Origin: Xestospongia bergquistia
Taxonomy: Eukaryota > Porifera > Demospongiae > Haplosclerida > Petrosiidae
Direction of reading: 5' to 3'
Assembly (NCBI GenBank): GCA_963965975.1
Contig: OZ014412.1
Location: 12,352,849-12,416,848, forward strand
DNA length: 64,000 nt
How positions within the stretch are numbered: position 1 is the first letter of the stretch; every line of letters starts with the position of its first letter. A program made the translations under genes and the position numbers. The notes beneath the pieces were generated by a model. The model had not been told where the DNA came from, searched no databases, and saw only the letters and a list, made by a program, of their open reading frames with translations. Positions 44,501 to 57,000 of the stretch are shown one piece after another.

Positions 44501-47500
44501 GAAGGTTTAGACTATTGAGTGAAGTTAATAAAGTAAACAGCTCAGTCTAAAGGACTCTATGGGACTAACTAAATAAACTGCTATTAACAGTCTAGTAAGT
44601 TGGTTTGCATTAATACTCTAAAGTGTTTAAATTAAAGACTTTAGAAGGTTTAGACTATTATGTGAAGTTAATAAAGTAAACAGCTCAGTCAAAAGGACTC
44701 TATGGGACTAACTAAATAAACTGTTATTAACAGTTTAGTAAGTTGGTTTGCATTAACACTCTAAAGTCTTTAAATTAAAGACTTTAGAAGGTTTAGACTA
44801 TTGAGTGAAGTTAATAAAGTAAACAGCTCAGTCTAAAGGACTCTATGGGACTAACTAAATAAACTGTTATTAACAGTTTAGTAGGTTGGTTTGCATTAAC
44901 ACTCTAAAGGCTTTAAATTAAAGACTTTAGAAGGTTTAGACTATTGAGTGAAGTAAACAAAGTAAACAGCTCAGTCTAAAGAACTCTATGGGACTAACTA
45001 AATAAACTGTTATTAACAGTTTAGTAAGTTGGTTTGCCTTAACAATCTAAAGTCTTTAAATTAAAGACTCTAAAAGGTTTAGACTTTTGAGTGAAGTTAA
45101 CATAGTAAACAGCTCAGTCTAAAGGACTCTATGGGACTAACTAATTCAACTGTTATTAACAGTTTAGTAAGTTGGTTTGCATTAACACTCTAAAGTCATT
45201 AAATTAAAGACTTTAGATGGTTTAGACTATTGAGTGAAGTTATTAAAGTAAACAGCTTAGTCTAAAGTACTCAATGTGACTAACTAAATTAACTGCTATT
45301 AACAGTTTAGTAAGTTGGTTTGCGTTAATTTCCTAAAGTGTTTAAATTAAAGACTTTAGAAGGTTTAGACTATTAAGTGAAGTTAATAAAGTAAACAGCT
45401 CAGTCTAAAGGACTCTATGGGACTAACTAAATGAACTGTTATTAACAGTTTAGTAAGTTGGTTTGCATTAACACTCTAAAGTCTTTAAATTAAAGACATT
45501 AGAAGGTTTAGACTATTGAGTGAAGTCAATAAAGTAAACAGCTCAGTCTAAAGGACTCTATGGGACTAACTAAATAAACTGCTGTTAACAGTTTAGTAAG
45601 TTGGTTTGCATTAATACTCTAAAGTGTTTAAATTAAAGACTTTAGAAGGTTTAGACTACTAAGTGAATTTAATAAAGTAAACAACTCAGTCTAAAGGACT
45701 CTATGGGACAAACTAAATAAAATGTTATTAACAGTTTTGTAAGTTGGTTTGCATTAATACTCTAAAGTTTTTAAATTAAAGACTTTAGAAGGTTTAGACT
45801 ATTGACTGAAGTTAACAAAGTAAACAGCTCAGTCTAATGGACTCTATGGGACTAACTAAATGAACTGTTATTAAAAGTTTAGTAAGTTGGTTTGCATTAA
45901 CTCTATAAAGTCTTTAAATTAAAGACTTTAGAAGGTTTAGACTATTGAGTGAAGTGAAAAAAGTAAACAGCTGAGTCTAAAGGATTCTATGGGACTAACT
46001 AAATAAACTGTTATTAACAGTTTAGTAAGTTGGTTTGCATTAACACTCTAAAGTCTTTAAATTAAAGACTTTAGAAGGTTTAGACTATTGAGTGAAGTAA
46101 ACAAAGTAAACAGCTCAGTCTAAAGGACTCTATGGGACTAACTAAATAAACTGTTATTAACAGTTTAGTAAGTTGGTTTGCCTTAACAGTCTAAAGTCTT
46201 TAAATTAAAGACTCTAAAAGGTTTAGACTTTTGAGTGAAGTTAACATAGTAAACAGCTCAGTCTAAAGGACTCTATGGGACTAACTAATTCAACTGTTAT
46301 TAACAGTTTAGTAAGTTTGTTTGCATTATCACTCTAAAGTCTTTAAATTAAAGACTTTAGAAGGTTTAGACTATTGAGTGAAGATATTAAAGTAAACAGC
46401 TTAGTCTAAAGTACTCGATGTGACTAACTAAATAAACTGCTATTAACAGTTTAGTAAGTTGGTTTGCGTTAATTTCCTAAAGTGTTTAAATTAAAGACTT
46501 TAGAAGATTTAGACTATTAAGTGAAGTTAATAAGGTAAACAGCTCAGTCTAAAGGACTCTATGGGACTAACTAAATGAACTGTTATTAACAGTTTAGTAA
46601 GTTGGTTTGCATTAACACTCTAAAGTCTTTAAATTAAAGACTGTAGAAGGTTTCGACTATTGAGTGAAGTGAATAAAGTAAACAGCTCAGTCTAAAGGAT
46701 TCTATGGGACTAACTAAATAAACTGTTATTAACAGTTTAGTAAGTTGGTTTGCATTAATACTCTAAAGTCTTTAAATTTAAGACTTTAGAAGGTTTCGCC
46801 TATTGACTGAAGTTAATAATGTAAACAGCTCAGTCTAAAGGACTCTATGGGACTAACTAAATAACCTCTTATTAACAGTTTAGTAATTTGGTTTGCATTA
46901 ACACTCTAAAGTCTTTAAATTAAAGACTTTAGAAGGTTTAGACTATTGAGTGAAGTTAATAAAGTAAACAGCTCAGTCTAAAGGACTCTATGGGACTAAC
47001 TAAATAAACTGCTATTAACAGTCTAGTAAGTTGGTTTGCATTAATACTCTAAAGTGTTTAAATTAAAGACTTTAGAAGGTTTAGACTATTATGTGAAGTT
47101 AATAAAGTAAACAGCTCAGTCAAAAGGACTCTATGGGACTAACTAAATAAACTGTTATTAACAGTTTAGTAAGTTGGTTTGCATTAACACTCTAAAGTCT
47201 TTAAATTAAAGACTTTAGAAGGTTTAGACTATTGAGTGAAGTTAATAAAGTAAACAGCTCAGTCTAAAGGACTCTATGGGACTAACTAAATAAACTGTTA
47301 TTAACAGTTTAGTAGGTTGGTTTGCATTAACACTCTAAAGGCTTTAAATTAAAGACTTTAGAAGGTTTAGACTATTGAGTGAAGTAAACAAAGTAAACAG
47401 CTCAGTCTAAAGAACTCTATGGGACTAACTAAATAAACTGTTATTAACAGTTTAGTAAGTTTGTTTGCCTTAACAATCTAAAGTCTTTAAATTAAAGACT

Positions 47501-49350
47501 CTAAAAGGTTTAGACTTTTGAGTGAAGTTAACATAGTAAACAGCTCAGTCTAAAGGACTCTATGGGACTAACTAATTCAACTGTTATTAACAGTTTAGTA
47601 AGTTGGTTTGCATTAACACTCTAAAGTCATTAAATTAAAGACTTTAGATGGTTTAGACTATTGAGTGAAGTTATTAAAGTAAACAGCTTAGTCTAAAGTA
47701 CTCAATGTGACTAACTAAATAAACTGCTATTAACAGTTTAGTAAGTTGGTTTGCGTTAATTTCCTAAAGTGTTTAAATTAAAGACTTTAGAAGGTTTAGA
47801 CTATTAAGTGAAGTTAATAAAGTAAACAGCTCAGTCTAAAGGACTCTATGGGACTAACTAAATGAACTGTTATTAACAGTTTAGTAAGTTGGTTTGCATT
47901 AACACTCTAAAGTCTTTAAATTAAAGACATTAGAAGGTTTAGACTATTGAGTGAAGTCAATAAAGTAAACAGCTCAGTCTAAAGGACTCTATGGGACTAA
48001 ATAAATAAACTGCTGTTAACAGTTTAGTAAGTTGGTTTGCATTAATACTCTAAAGTGTTTAAATTAAAGACTTTAGAAGGTTTAGACTACTAAGTGAATT
48101 TAATAAAGTAAACAGCTCAGTCTAAAGGACTCTATGGGACAAACTAAATAAAATGTTATTAACAGTTTTGTAAGTTGGTTTGCATTAATACTCTAAAGTC
48201 TTTAAATTAAAGACTTTAGAAGGTTTAGACTATTGACTGAAGTTAACAAAGTAAACAGCTCAGTCTAATGGACTGTATGGGACTAACTAAATGAACTGTT
48301 ATTAAAAGTTTAGTAAGTTGGTTTGCATTAACTCTATAAAGTCTTTAAATTAAAGACTTTAGAAGGTTTAGACTATTGAGTGAAGTGAAAAAAGTAAACA
48401 GCTGAGTCTAAAGGATTCTATGGGACTAACTAAATAAACTGTTATTAACAGTTTAGTAAGTTGGTTTCCATTAACACTCTAAAGTCTTTAAATTAAAGAC
48501 TTGAGAAGGTTTAGACTATTGAGTGAAGTAAACAAAGTAAACAGCTCAGTCTAAAGGACTCTATGGGACTAACTAAATAAACTGTTATTAACAGTTTAGT
48601 AAGTTGGTTTGCCTTAACAATCTAAAGTCTTTAAATTAAAGACTCTAAAAGGTTTAGACTTTTGAGTGAAGTTAACATAGTAAACAGCTCAGTCTAAAGG
48701 ACTCTATGGGACTAACTAATTCAACTGTTATTAACAGTTTAGTAAGTTTGTTTGCATTATCACTCTAAAGTCTTTAAATTAAAGACTTTAGAAGGTTTAG
48801 ACTATTGAGTGAAGTTATTAAAGTAAACAGCTTAGTCTAAAGTACTCGATGTGACCAACTAAATAAACTGCTATTAACAGTTTAGTAAGTTGGTTTGCGT
48901 TAATTTCCTAAAGTGTTTAAATTAAAGACTTTAGAAGATTTAGACTATTAAGTGAAGTTAATAAGGTAAACAGCTCAGTCTAAAGGACTCTATGGGACTA
49001 ACTAAATGAACTGTTATTAACAGTTTAGTAAGTTGGTTTGCATTAACACTCTAAAGTCTTTAAATTAAAGACTGTAGAAGGTTTCGACTATTGAGTGAAG
49101 TGAATAAAGTAAACAGCTCAGTCTAAAGGATTCTATGGGACTAACTAAATAAACTGTTATTAACAGTTTAGTAAGTTGGTTTGCATTAACACTCTAAAGT
49201 CTTTAAATTACAGACTTTAGAAGGTTTAGACTATTGAGTGAAGTACAATAAAGTAAACAGCTCAGCCTAAAGGACTCTACGGGACTAACTAAATAAACTG
49301 CTATTAACAGTTTAGTAAGTTGGTTTGCATTAATACTCTAAAGTGTTTAA
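44490..49350. repeat. 17-monomer higher-order duplication (2,431 bp)
   Basis: GTCTAGTAAG-type boundaries at 44581 and 47012, and TGCGTTAATTTCC at 45321/47752 and 46465/48896, all give an offset of exactly 2,431 bp (17 x 143). Inside the unit, the TGCGTTAATTTCC monomers are 8 then 9 units apart, so the 17-mer is itself an 8+9 duplication. Identity is high. A weaker extension of the variants continues to about 50.4 kb and reappears near 52.2-53.0 kb. Confidence 0.85.
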
Positions 49351-50999
49351 ATTAAAGACTTTAGAAGGTTTAGACTACTAAGTGAATTTATTAAAGTAAA
49401 CAGCTCAGTCTAAAGGACTCTATGGGACTAACTAAATAAACTGTTATTAACAGTTTAGTAAGTTGGCTTGCATTAACACTCTAGAGTCTTTAAATTAAAG
49501 ACTTTAGAAGGTTTAGACTATTGAGTGAAGTACACAAAGTAAACAGCTCAGTCTAAAGGACTCTATGGGACTAACTAAATAAACTGTTATTAACAGTTTA
49601 GTAAGTTGGTTTGCCTTAACAATCTAAAGTCTTTAAATTAAAGACTCTGAAAGGTTTAGACTTTTGATTGAAGTTAACAAAGTAAACAGCTTAGTCTAAA
49701 GGACTCTATGGGACTAACTAATTCAACTGTTATTAACAGTTTAGTAAGTTGGTTTGCATTAACACTCTAAAGTCTTTAAATTAAAGACTTTAGAAGGTTT
49801 AGACTATTCAGTGAAGTTATTAAAGTAAACAGCTTAGTCTAAAGTACTCAATGTGACTAACGAAATAAACTGCTATTAACAGTTTAGTAAGTTTGTTTGC
49901 GTTAGTTTCCTAAAGTGTTTAAATTAAAGACTTTAGAAGATTTAGACTATTAAGTGAAGTTAATAAAGTAAACAGCTCAGTCTAAAGGACTCTATGGGAC
50001 TAACTAAATGAACTGTTATTAACAGTTTAGTAAGTTGGTTTGCATTCACACTCTAAAGTCTTTAAATTAAAGACTGTAGAAGGTTTCGACTATTGAGTGA
50101 AGTGAATAAAGTAAACAGCTCAGTCTAAAGGATTCTATGGGACTAACTAAATAAACCGTTATTAACAGTTTAGTAAGTTGGTTTGCATTAACACTCTAAA
50201 GTCTTTAAATTACAGACTTTAGAAGGTTTAGACTATTGAGTGAAGTCAATAAAGTAAACAGCTCAGTCTAAAGGACTCTACGGGACTAACTAAATAAACT
50301 GCTATTAACAGTTTAGTAAGTTGTTTTGCATTAATACTCTAAAGTGTTTAAATTAAAGACTTTAGAAGGTTTAGACTACTAAGTGAATTTAATAAAGTAA
50401 ACAGCTCAGTCTAAAGGACTCTATGGGACTAACTAAATAAACTGTTATTAACTGTTTAGTAAGTTGGTTTGCATTAACACTCTAAAGTCTTTAAATTAAA
50501 GACTTTAGAAAGTTTAGACTATTGACTGAAGTTAAAAAAGTAAACAGCTCAGTCTAAAGGACTCTATGGGACTAACTAAATGAACTTTTATTAACAGTTT
50601 AGTAAGTTGGTTTGCATTAACACTCTAAAGTCTTTAAATTAAAGACTTTAGAAGGTTTCGACTATTGAGTGAAGTTAATAAAGTAAACAGCTCAGTCTAA
50701 AGGACTCTATGGGACTAACTAAATTAACTGCTATTAACAGTTTAGTAAGTTGGTTTGCATTAACACTCTAAAGTCTTTAAATTAAAGACTTTAGAAGGTT
50801 TAGACTATTGACTGAAGTTAACAAAGTAAACAGCTCAGTCTAAAGGACTCTATTGGACTAACTAATTCAACTGTTATTAACAGTTTAGTAAGTTGGTTTG
50901 CATTAACACTCTAAAGTCTTTAAATTAAAGACTTTAGAAGGTTTAGACTATTGAGTCAATTTATTAAAGTAAACAGCTTAGTCTAAAGTACTCAATGTG

Positions 51000-53900
51000 A
51001 CTAACTAAATAAACTGTTATTAACAGTTTAGTAAGTTGGTTTGCCTTAACACTCTAAAGTCTTTAAATTAAAGACTTTAGAAGGTTTAGACTATTGAGTG
51101 AAGTTAACGAAGTAAACAGCTCAGTCTAATGGACTCTATGGGACTAACTAAACGAACTGTTATTAGTAGTTTAGCAAGTTGGTTTGCATTAACAATCTAA
51201 AGTCTTTAAATTAAAGACTTTAGAAGGTTTAGACTATTGAGTGAAGTGAATAAAGTAAACAGCTCAGTGTAAAGGATTCTATGGGACTAACTAAATAAAC
51301 TGTTACTAACAGTTTAGTAAGTTGGTTTGCATTAACACTCTAAAGTCTTTAAATTAAAGACTTTAGAAGGGTTAGACTATTGAGTGAAGTAAACAAAGTA
51401 AGCAGCTCAGTCTAAAGGACTCTATGGAAATAACTAAATCAACTGTTATTAACAGTTTAGTAAGTTGGTTTGCCTTAACAATCTAAAGTCTTTAAATTAA
51501 AGACTCTAAAAGGTTTAGACTTTTGAGTGAAGTTAACAAAGTAAACAGCTCAGTCTAAAGGACTCTATGCGACTAACTAAATGAACTGTTATTAACAGTT
51601 TAGTAAGTTTGTTTGCATTAACATTCTAGTCTTTAAATTAAAGACTTTACAAGGTTAAGACTATTGATTGAAGTTAATAAAGTAAACAGCTTAGTTTAAA
51701 GGACTCTATGAGACTAACTAAATAAACCGTTATTAACAGTTTAGTAAGTTGGTATGCATTAACACTCTAAAGTCTTTAAGTTAAAGACTTTAGAAGGTTT
51801 AGACTATTGAGTGAATTTAATAAAGTAAACAGCTCAGTCTAAAGGACTCTATGGGACTAACTAAATAAACTGTTATTAACAGTTTAATAAGTTGGCTTGC
51901 CTTAACACTCTAAAGTCTTTAAATTAAAGACTTTAGAAGGTTTAGACTATTGATTCAAGTTAACAAAGTAAAAAGCTCAGTCTAATGGAATCTATGGGAC
52001 TAACTAAATGAACTATTATTAACAGTTTATTAAGTTGGTTTGCATTAACACTCTAAAGTCTTTAAATTAAAGACTTCAGAAGTTTTAGACTATTGAGTGA
52101 AGTTAATAAAGTAAACAGCTCAGTCTCAAGGACTCTATGGGACTAACTAAATAAATTGTTATTAACAGTTTAGTAAGTTGGTTTGCCTTAACAATCTAAA
52201 GTCTTTAAATTAAAGACTCTAAAAGGTTTAGACTTTTGAGTGAAGTTAACATAGTAAACAGCTCAGTCTAAAGGACTCTATGGGACTAACTAATTCAACT
52301 GTTATTAACAGTTTAGTAAGTTGGTTTGCATTAACACTCTAAAGTCTTTAAATTTAAGACTTTAGAAGGTTTAGACTATTGAGTGAAGTTATTAAAGTAA
52401 ACAGCTTAGTCTAAAGTACTCAATGTGACTAACTAAATAAACTGCTATTAACAGTTTAGTAAGTTTGTTTGCGTTAATTTCCTAAAGTGTTTAAATTAAA
52501 GACTTTAGAAGATTTAGACTATTAAGTGAAGTTAATAAAGTAAACAGCTCAGTCTAAAGGACTCTATGGGACTAACTAAATGAACTGTTATTAACAGTTT
52601 AGTAAGTTGGTTTGCATTCACACTCTAAAGTGTTTAAATTAAAGACTGTAGAAGGTTTCGACTATTGAGTGAAGTGAATAAAGAAAACAGAGCAGTCTAA
52701 AGGATACTATGGGACTAACTAAATAAACTGTTATTAACAGTTTAGTAAGTTGGTTTGCATTAACACTCTAAAGTCTTTAAATTACAGACTTTAGAAGGTT
52801 TAGACTATTGAGTGAAGTCAATAAAGTAAACAGCTCAGTCTAAAGGACCCTACGGGACTAACTAAATGAACTGCTATTAACAGTTTAGTAAGTTGGTTTG
52901 CATTAATACTCTAAAGTGTTTAAATTAAAGACTTTAGAAGGTTTAGACTACTAAGTGAATTTAATAAAGTAAACAGCTCAGTCTAAAGGACTCTATGGGA
53001 CTAACTAAATAAACTGTTATTAACAGTTTAGTAAGTTGGCTTGCATTAACACTCTAAAGTCTTTAAATTAAAGACTTTAGAAGGTTTCGACTATTGAGTG
53101 AAGTTAATAAAGTAAACAGCTCAGTCTAAAGGACTCTATGGGACTAACTAAATAAACTGTTATTAACAGTTTAGTAAGTTGGTTTGCACTAACACTCTAA
53201 AGTCTTTAAATTAAAGACTTTAGAAGGCTTAGACTATTGAGTGAATTTATTAAAGTAAACAGCTTAGTCTAAAGTACTCAATGTGACTAACTAAATAAAC
53301 TGTTATTAACGGTTTAGTAAGTTGGTTTGCCTTAACACTCTAAAGTCTTTAAATTAAAGACTTTAGAAGGTTTAGACTATTGAGTGAAGTTAACGAAGTA
53401 AACAGCTCAGTCTAATGGACTCTATGGGACTAACTAAACGAACTGTTATTAGTGGTTTAGCAAGTTGGTTTGCATTAACAATCAAAAGTCTTTAAATTAA
53501 AGACTTTAGAAGGTTTAGACTATTTAGTGAAGTGAATAAAGTAAACAGCTCAGTCTAAAGGATTCTATGGGACTAACTAAATAAACTGTTATTAACAGTT
53601 TAGTAAGTTGGTTTGCATTAACACTCTAAAGTCTTTAAATTAAAGACTTTAGAAGGTTTAGACTATTGAGTGAAGTAAACAAAGTAAGCAGCTCAGTCTA
53701 AAGGACTCTATGGAAATAACTAAATAAACTGTTATTAACAGTTTAGTAAGTTGGTATGCCTTAACAATCTAAAGTCTTTAAATTAAAGACTCTAAAAGGT
53801 TTAGACTTTTGAGTGAAGTTAACAAAGTAAACAGCTCAGTCTAAAGGACTCTATGCGACTAACTAAATGAACTGTTATTAACAGTTTAGTAAGTTTGTTT

Positions 53901-54060
53901 GCATTAACATTCTAGTCTTTAAATTAAAGACTTTACAAGGTTAAGACTATTGATTGAAGTTAATAAAGTAAACAGCTTAGTTTAAAGGACTCTATGAGAC
54001 TAACTAAATAAACCGTTATTAACAGTTTAGTAAGTTGGTATGCATTAACACTCTAAAGTC
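51000..54060. repeat. 16-monomer duplication, spacing 2,286 bp
   Basis: About 51.0-51.77 kb is repeated at about 53.29-54.06 kb. AACGAACTGTTATTAG at 51151 and 53437 and ACATTCTAGTCTTTAAATT at 51621 and 53907 both give 2,286 bp, two short of 16 monomers. The shared ACATTCTAGTC variant is a three-base internal deletion in both copies. Confidence 0.82.
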
Positions 54061-57000
54061 TTTAAATTAAAGACTTTAGAAGGTTTAGACTATTTATTCA
54101 AGTTAATAAAGTAAACAGCTCAGTCCAAAGGACTCTAAGGGACTAACTAAATAAACTGTTGTTAAAAGTTTAGTAAGTTGGCTTGCTTTAACACTCAAAA
54201 GTCTTTAAATTAAAGACTTTAGAAGTTTCAGACTATTGAGTGAAGTTAATAAAGTAAACAGCTCAGTCTAAAGGACTCTATGGGACTAACTAATTCAACT
54301 GTTATTAACAGTTTAGTAAGTTGGTTTGCATTAACACTCTAAAGTCTTTAAATTAAAGACTTTAGAAGGTTTAGACTATTGAGTGAAGTTATTAAAGTAA
54401 ACAGCTTAGTCTAAAGTACTCAATGTGACTAACTAAATAAACTGTTATTAACAGTTTAGTAAGTTGGTTTGCCTTAACACTCTAAAGTCTTTAAATTAAA
54501 GACTTTAGAAGGTTTAGACTATTGATTGAAGTTAACGAAGTAAACAGCTCAGTCTAATGGACTCTATGGGGCTAACTAAATGAACTGTTATTAACAGTTT
54601 AGTAAGTTGGTTTGCATTAACACTCTAAAGTCTTTAAATTAAAGACTTTAGAAGGTTTAGACTGTATAGTGAAGTTAATAAAGTAAACAGCTCAGTCTAA
54701 AGGACTCTATGGGACTAACTAATTCAACTGTTATTAACAGTTTTGTAAGTTGGTTTCCCTTAACAATCTAAAGTCTTTAAATTAAAGACTTTATAAGGTT
54801 TAGACTATTGATTGAAGTTAACAAAGTAAAAAGCTCAGTCTAATGGACTCTATGGGACTAACTAAATGAACTCTTATTAACTGTTTATATTGTTGGTTTG
54901 CATTAACACTCTAAAGTCTTTAAATTAAAGACTTTAGAAGGTTTAGACTATTGAGTTAAGTTAACAAGGTAAACAGCTCAGTCTAAAGGACTCTATGCGA
55001 CTAACTAAATAAACTTTTCTTAACAGTTTAGTAAGTTGGTTTACATTAACACTCTAAAGTCTTTAAATTAAAGACATTAGTAGGTTTAGACTATTGAGTG
55101 AAGTTAATAAAGTAAACAGCTCAGTCTAAAGGATTCTATGGGACTAACTAAATAAACTGTTATTAACAGTTTAGTAACTTGGTTTGCATTAACACTCTAA
55201 AGTCTTTAAATTAAAGACTTTAGAATGTTTAGACTATTTATTCAAGTTAATAAAGTAAACAGCTCAGTCTAAAGGACTCTATGGGATTAACTAAATAAAC
55301 TGTTATTAACAGTTTAGTAAGTTGGTTTGCATGAACACTCTAAAGTCTTTAAATTAAAGACTTTAGAAGGTTTAGACTATTGAGTGAAGTTAATAAAGTA
55401 AACAGCTCAGTCTAAAGGACTCTTTGGGACAAACTAAATAAACTGTTATTACAGTTTAGTAAGTTGGTTTCCCTTAACAATCTAAAGTCTTTAAATTAAA
55501 GACTTTATAAGGTTTAGACTATTGATTGAAGTTAACAAAGTAAACAGCTCAGTCTAATGGACTCTATGGGACTAACTAAATGAACTGTTATTAACAGTTT
55601 ATATTGTTGGTTTGCATTAACAATCTAAAGTCTTTAAATTAAAGACTTTAGAAGGTTTACACTAGTGAGTTAAGTAAACTAGGTAAACAGCTCAGTCTAA
55701 AGGACTCTATGGGACTAACTAAATAAACTGTTATTAACAGTTTAGTAAGTTGGTTTGCATTAAGACTCTAAAGTCTTTAACTTAAAGACTTTAGAAGGTT
55801 TAGACTATTGAGTGAAGTTAATAAAGTAAACAGCTCAGTCTAAAGGATTCTATGGGACTAACGAAATAAAATGTTATTAACAGTTTAGTAAGTTGGTTTG
55901 CATTAACACTCTAAAGTCTTTAAATTAAAGACTTTAGAATGTTTAGACTATTGAGTGAAGTTAATAAAGTAAACAGCTCAGTCTAAAGGACTCTATGGTA
56001 CTAACTAAATGAACTGTTATTAACAGTTTAGTAAGTTGGTTTGCCTTAACACTCTAAAGTCTTTAAATTAAAGACTTTAGAATGTTTAGACTTTTGATTG
56101 AAGTTGACAAAGTAAACACCTCAGTCTAATGGACTCTAAGGGACTAACTTATTTAACTGTTCTAAACAGTTTAGTAAGTTTGTTCGCATTAACACTCTAA
56201 AGTCTTTAAATTCAAGACATTAGAAGGAATAGACTATTGAGTGAAGTTAATAAAGAAAACAGCTCAGTCTAAAGGACTATATGGGACTAACTAAATAAAC
56301 TGTTATTAACAGTTTAGTAAGTTGGTTTGCGTTAACACTCTAAATTCTTTAAATTAAAGACTTTAGAATTTTTAGACTATTGAGTGAAGTTAATAAAGAC
56401 AACACCTCAGTCTAAACGACTCTATTGGACTAACCAAATAAACTGCTATTAACAATGTTTAGAAAGTTGATTTGCATTAACACTCTAAAGTCTTTAAATT
56501 AAAGAGTTTAGAAGGTTTAGACTATTGAGTGAAGTGAATAAAGTAAACAGCTCAGTCTAAAGGACTCTATGGGACAAAATAAATAAACTGTTATTAACAG
56601 TTTAGTAAGTTGATTTCCCTTAACAATCTAAAGTCTTTAAATTAAAGACTTTATAAGGTTTAGACTATTGATTGAAGTTAATAAAGTAAACAGCTCTGTC
56701 TCAAGGACTCTATGGGACTAACTAATTCAACTGTTTTTAACGGTTTAGTAAGTTGGTTGGCATTAACACTCTAAAGTCTTTAAATTAAAGACTTTAGAAG
56801 GTTTAGACTATTGAGTGAAGTTATTAAAGTAAACAGCTTAGTCTAAAGTACTCAATGTGACTAACTAAATAAACTGTTATTAACAGTTTAGTAAGTTGGT
56901 TTGCCTTAACTCTCTAAAGTCTTTAAATTAAAGACTTTAGAAGGTTTAGACTATTGATTGAAGTTAACAAAGTAAACAGCTCAGTCTAATGGACTCTATG

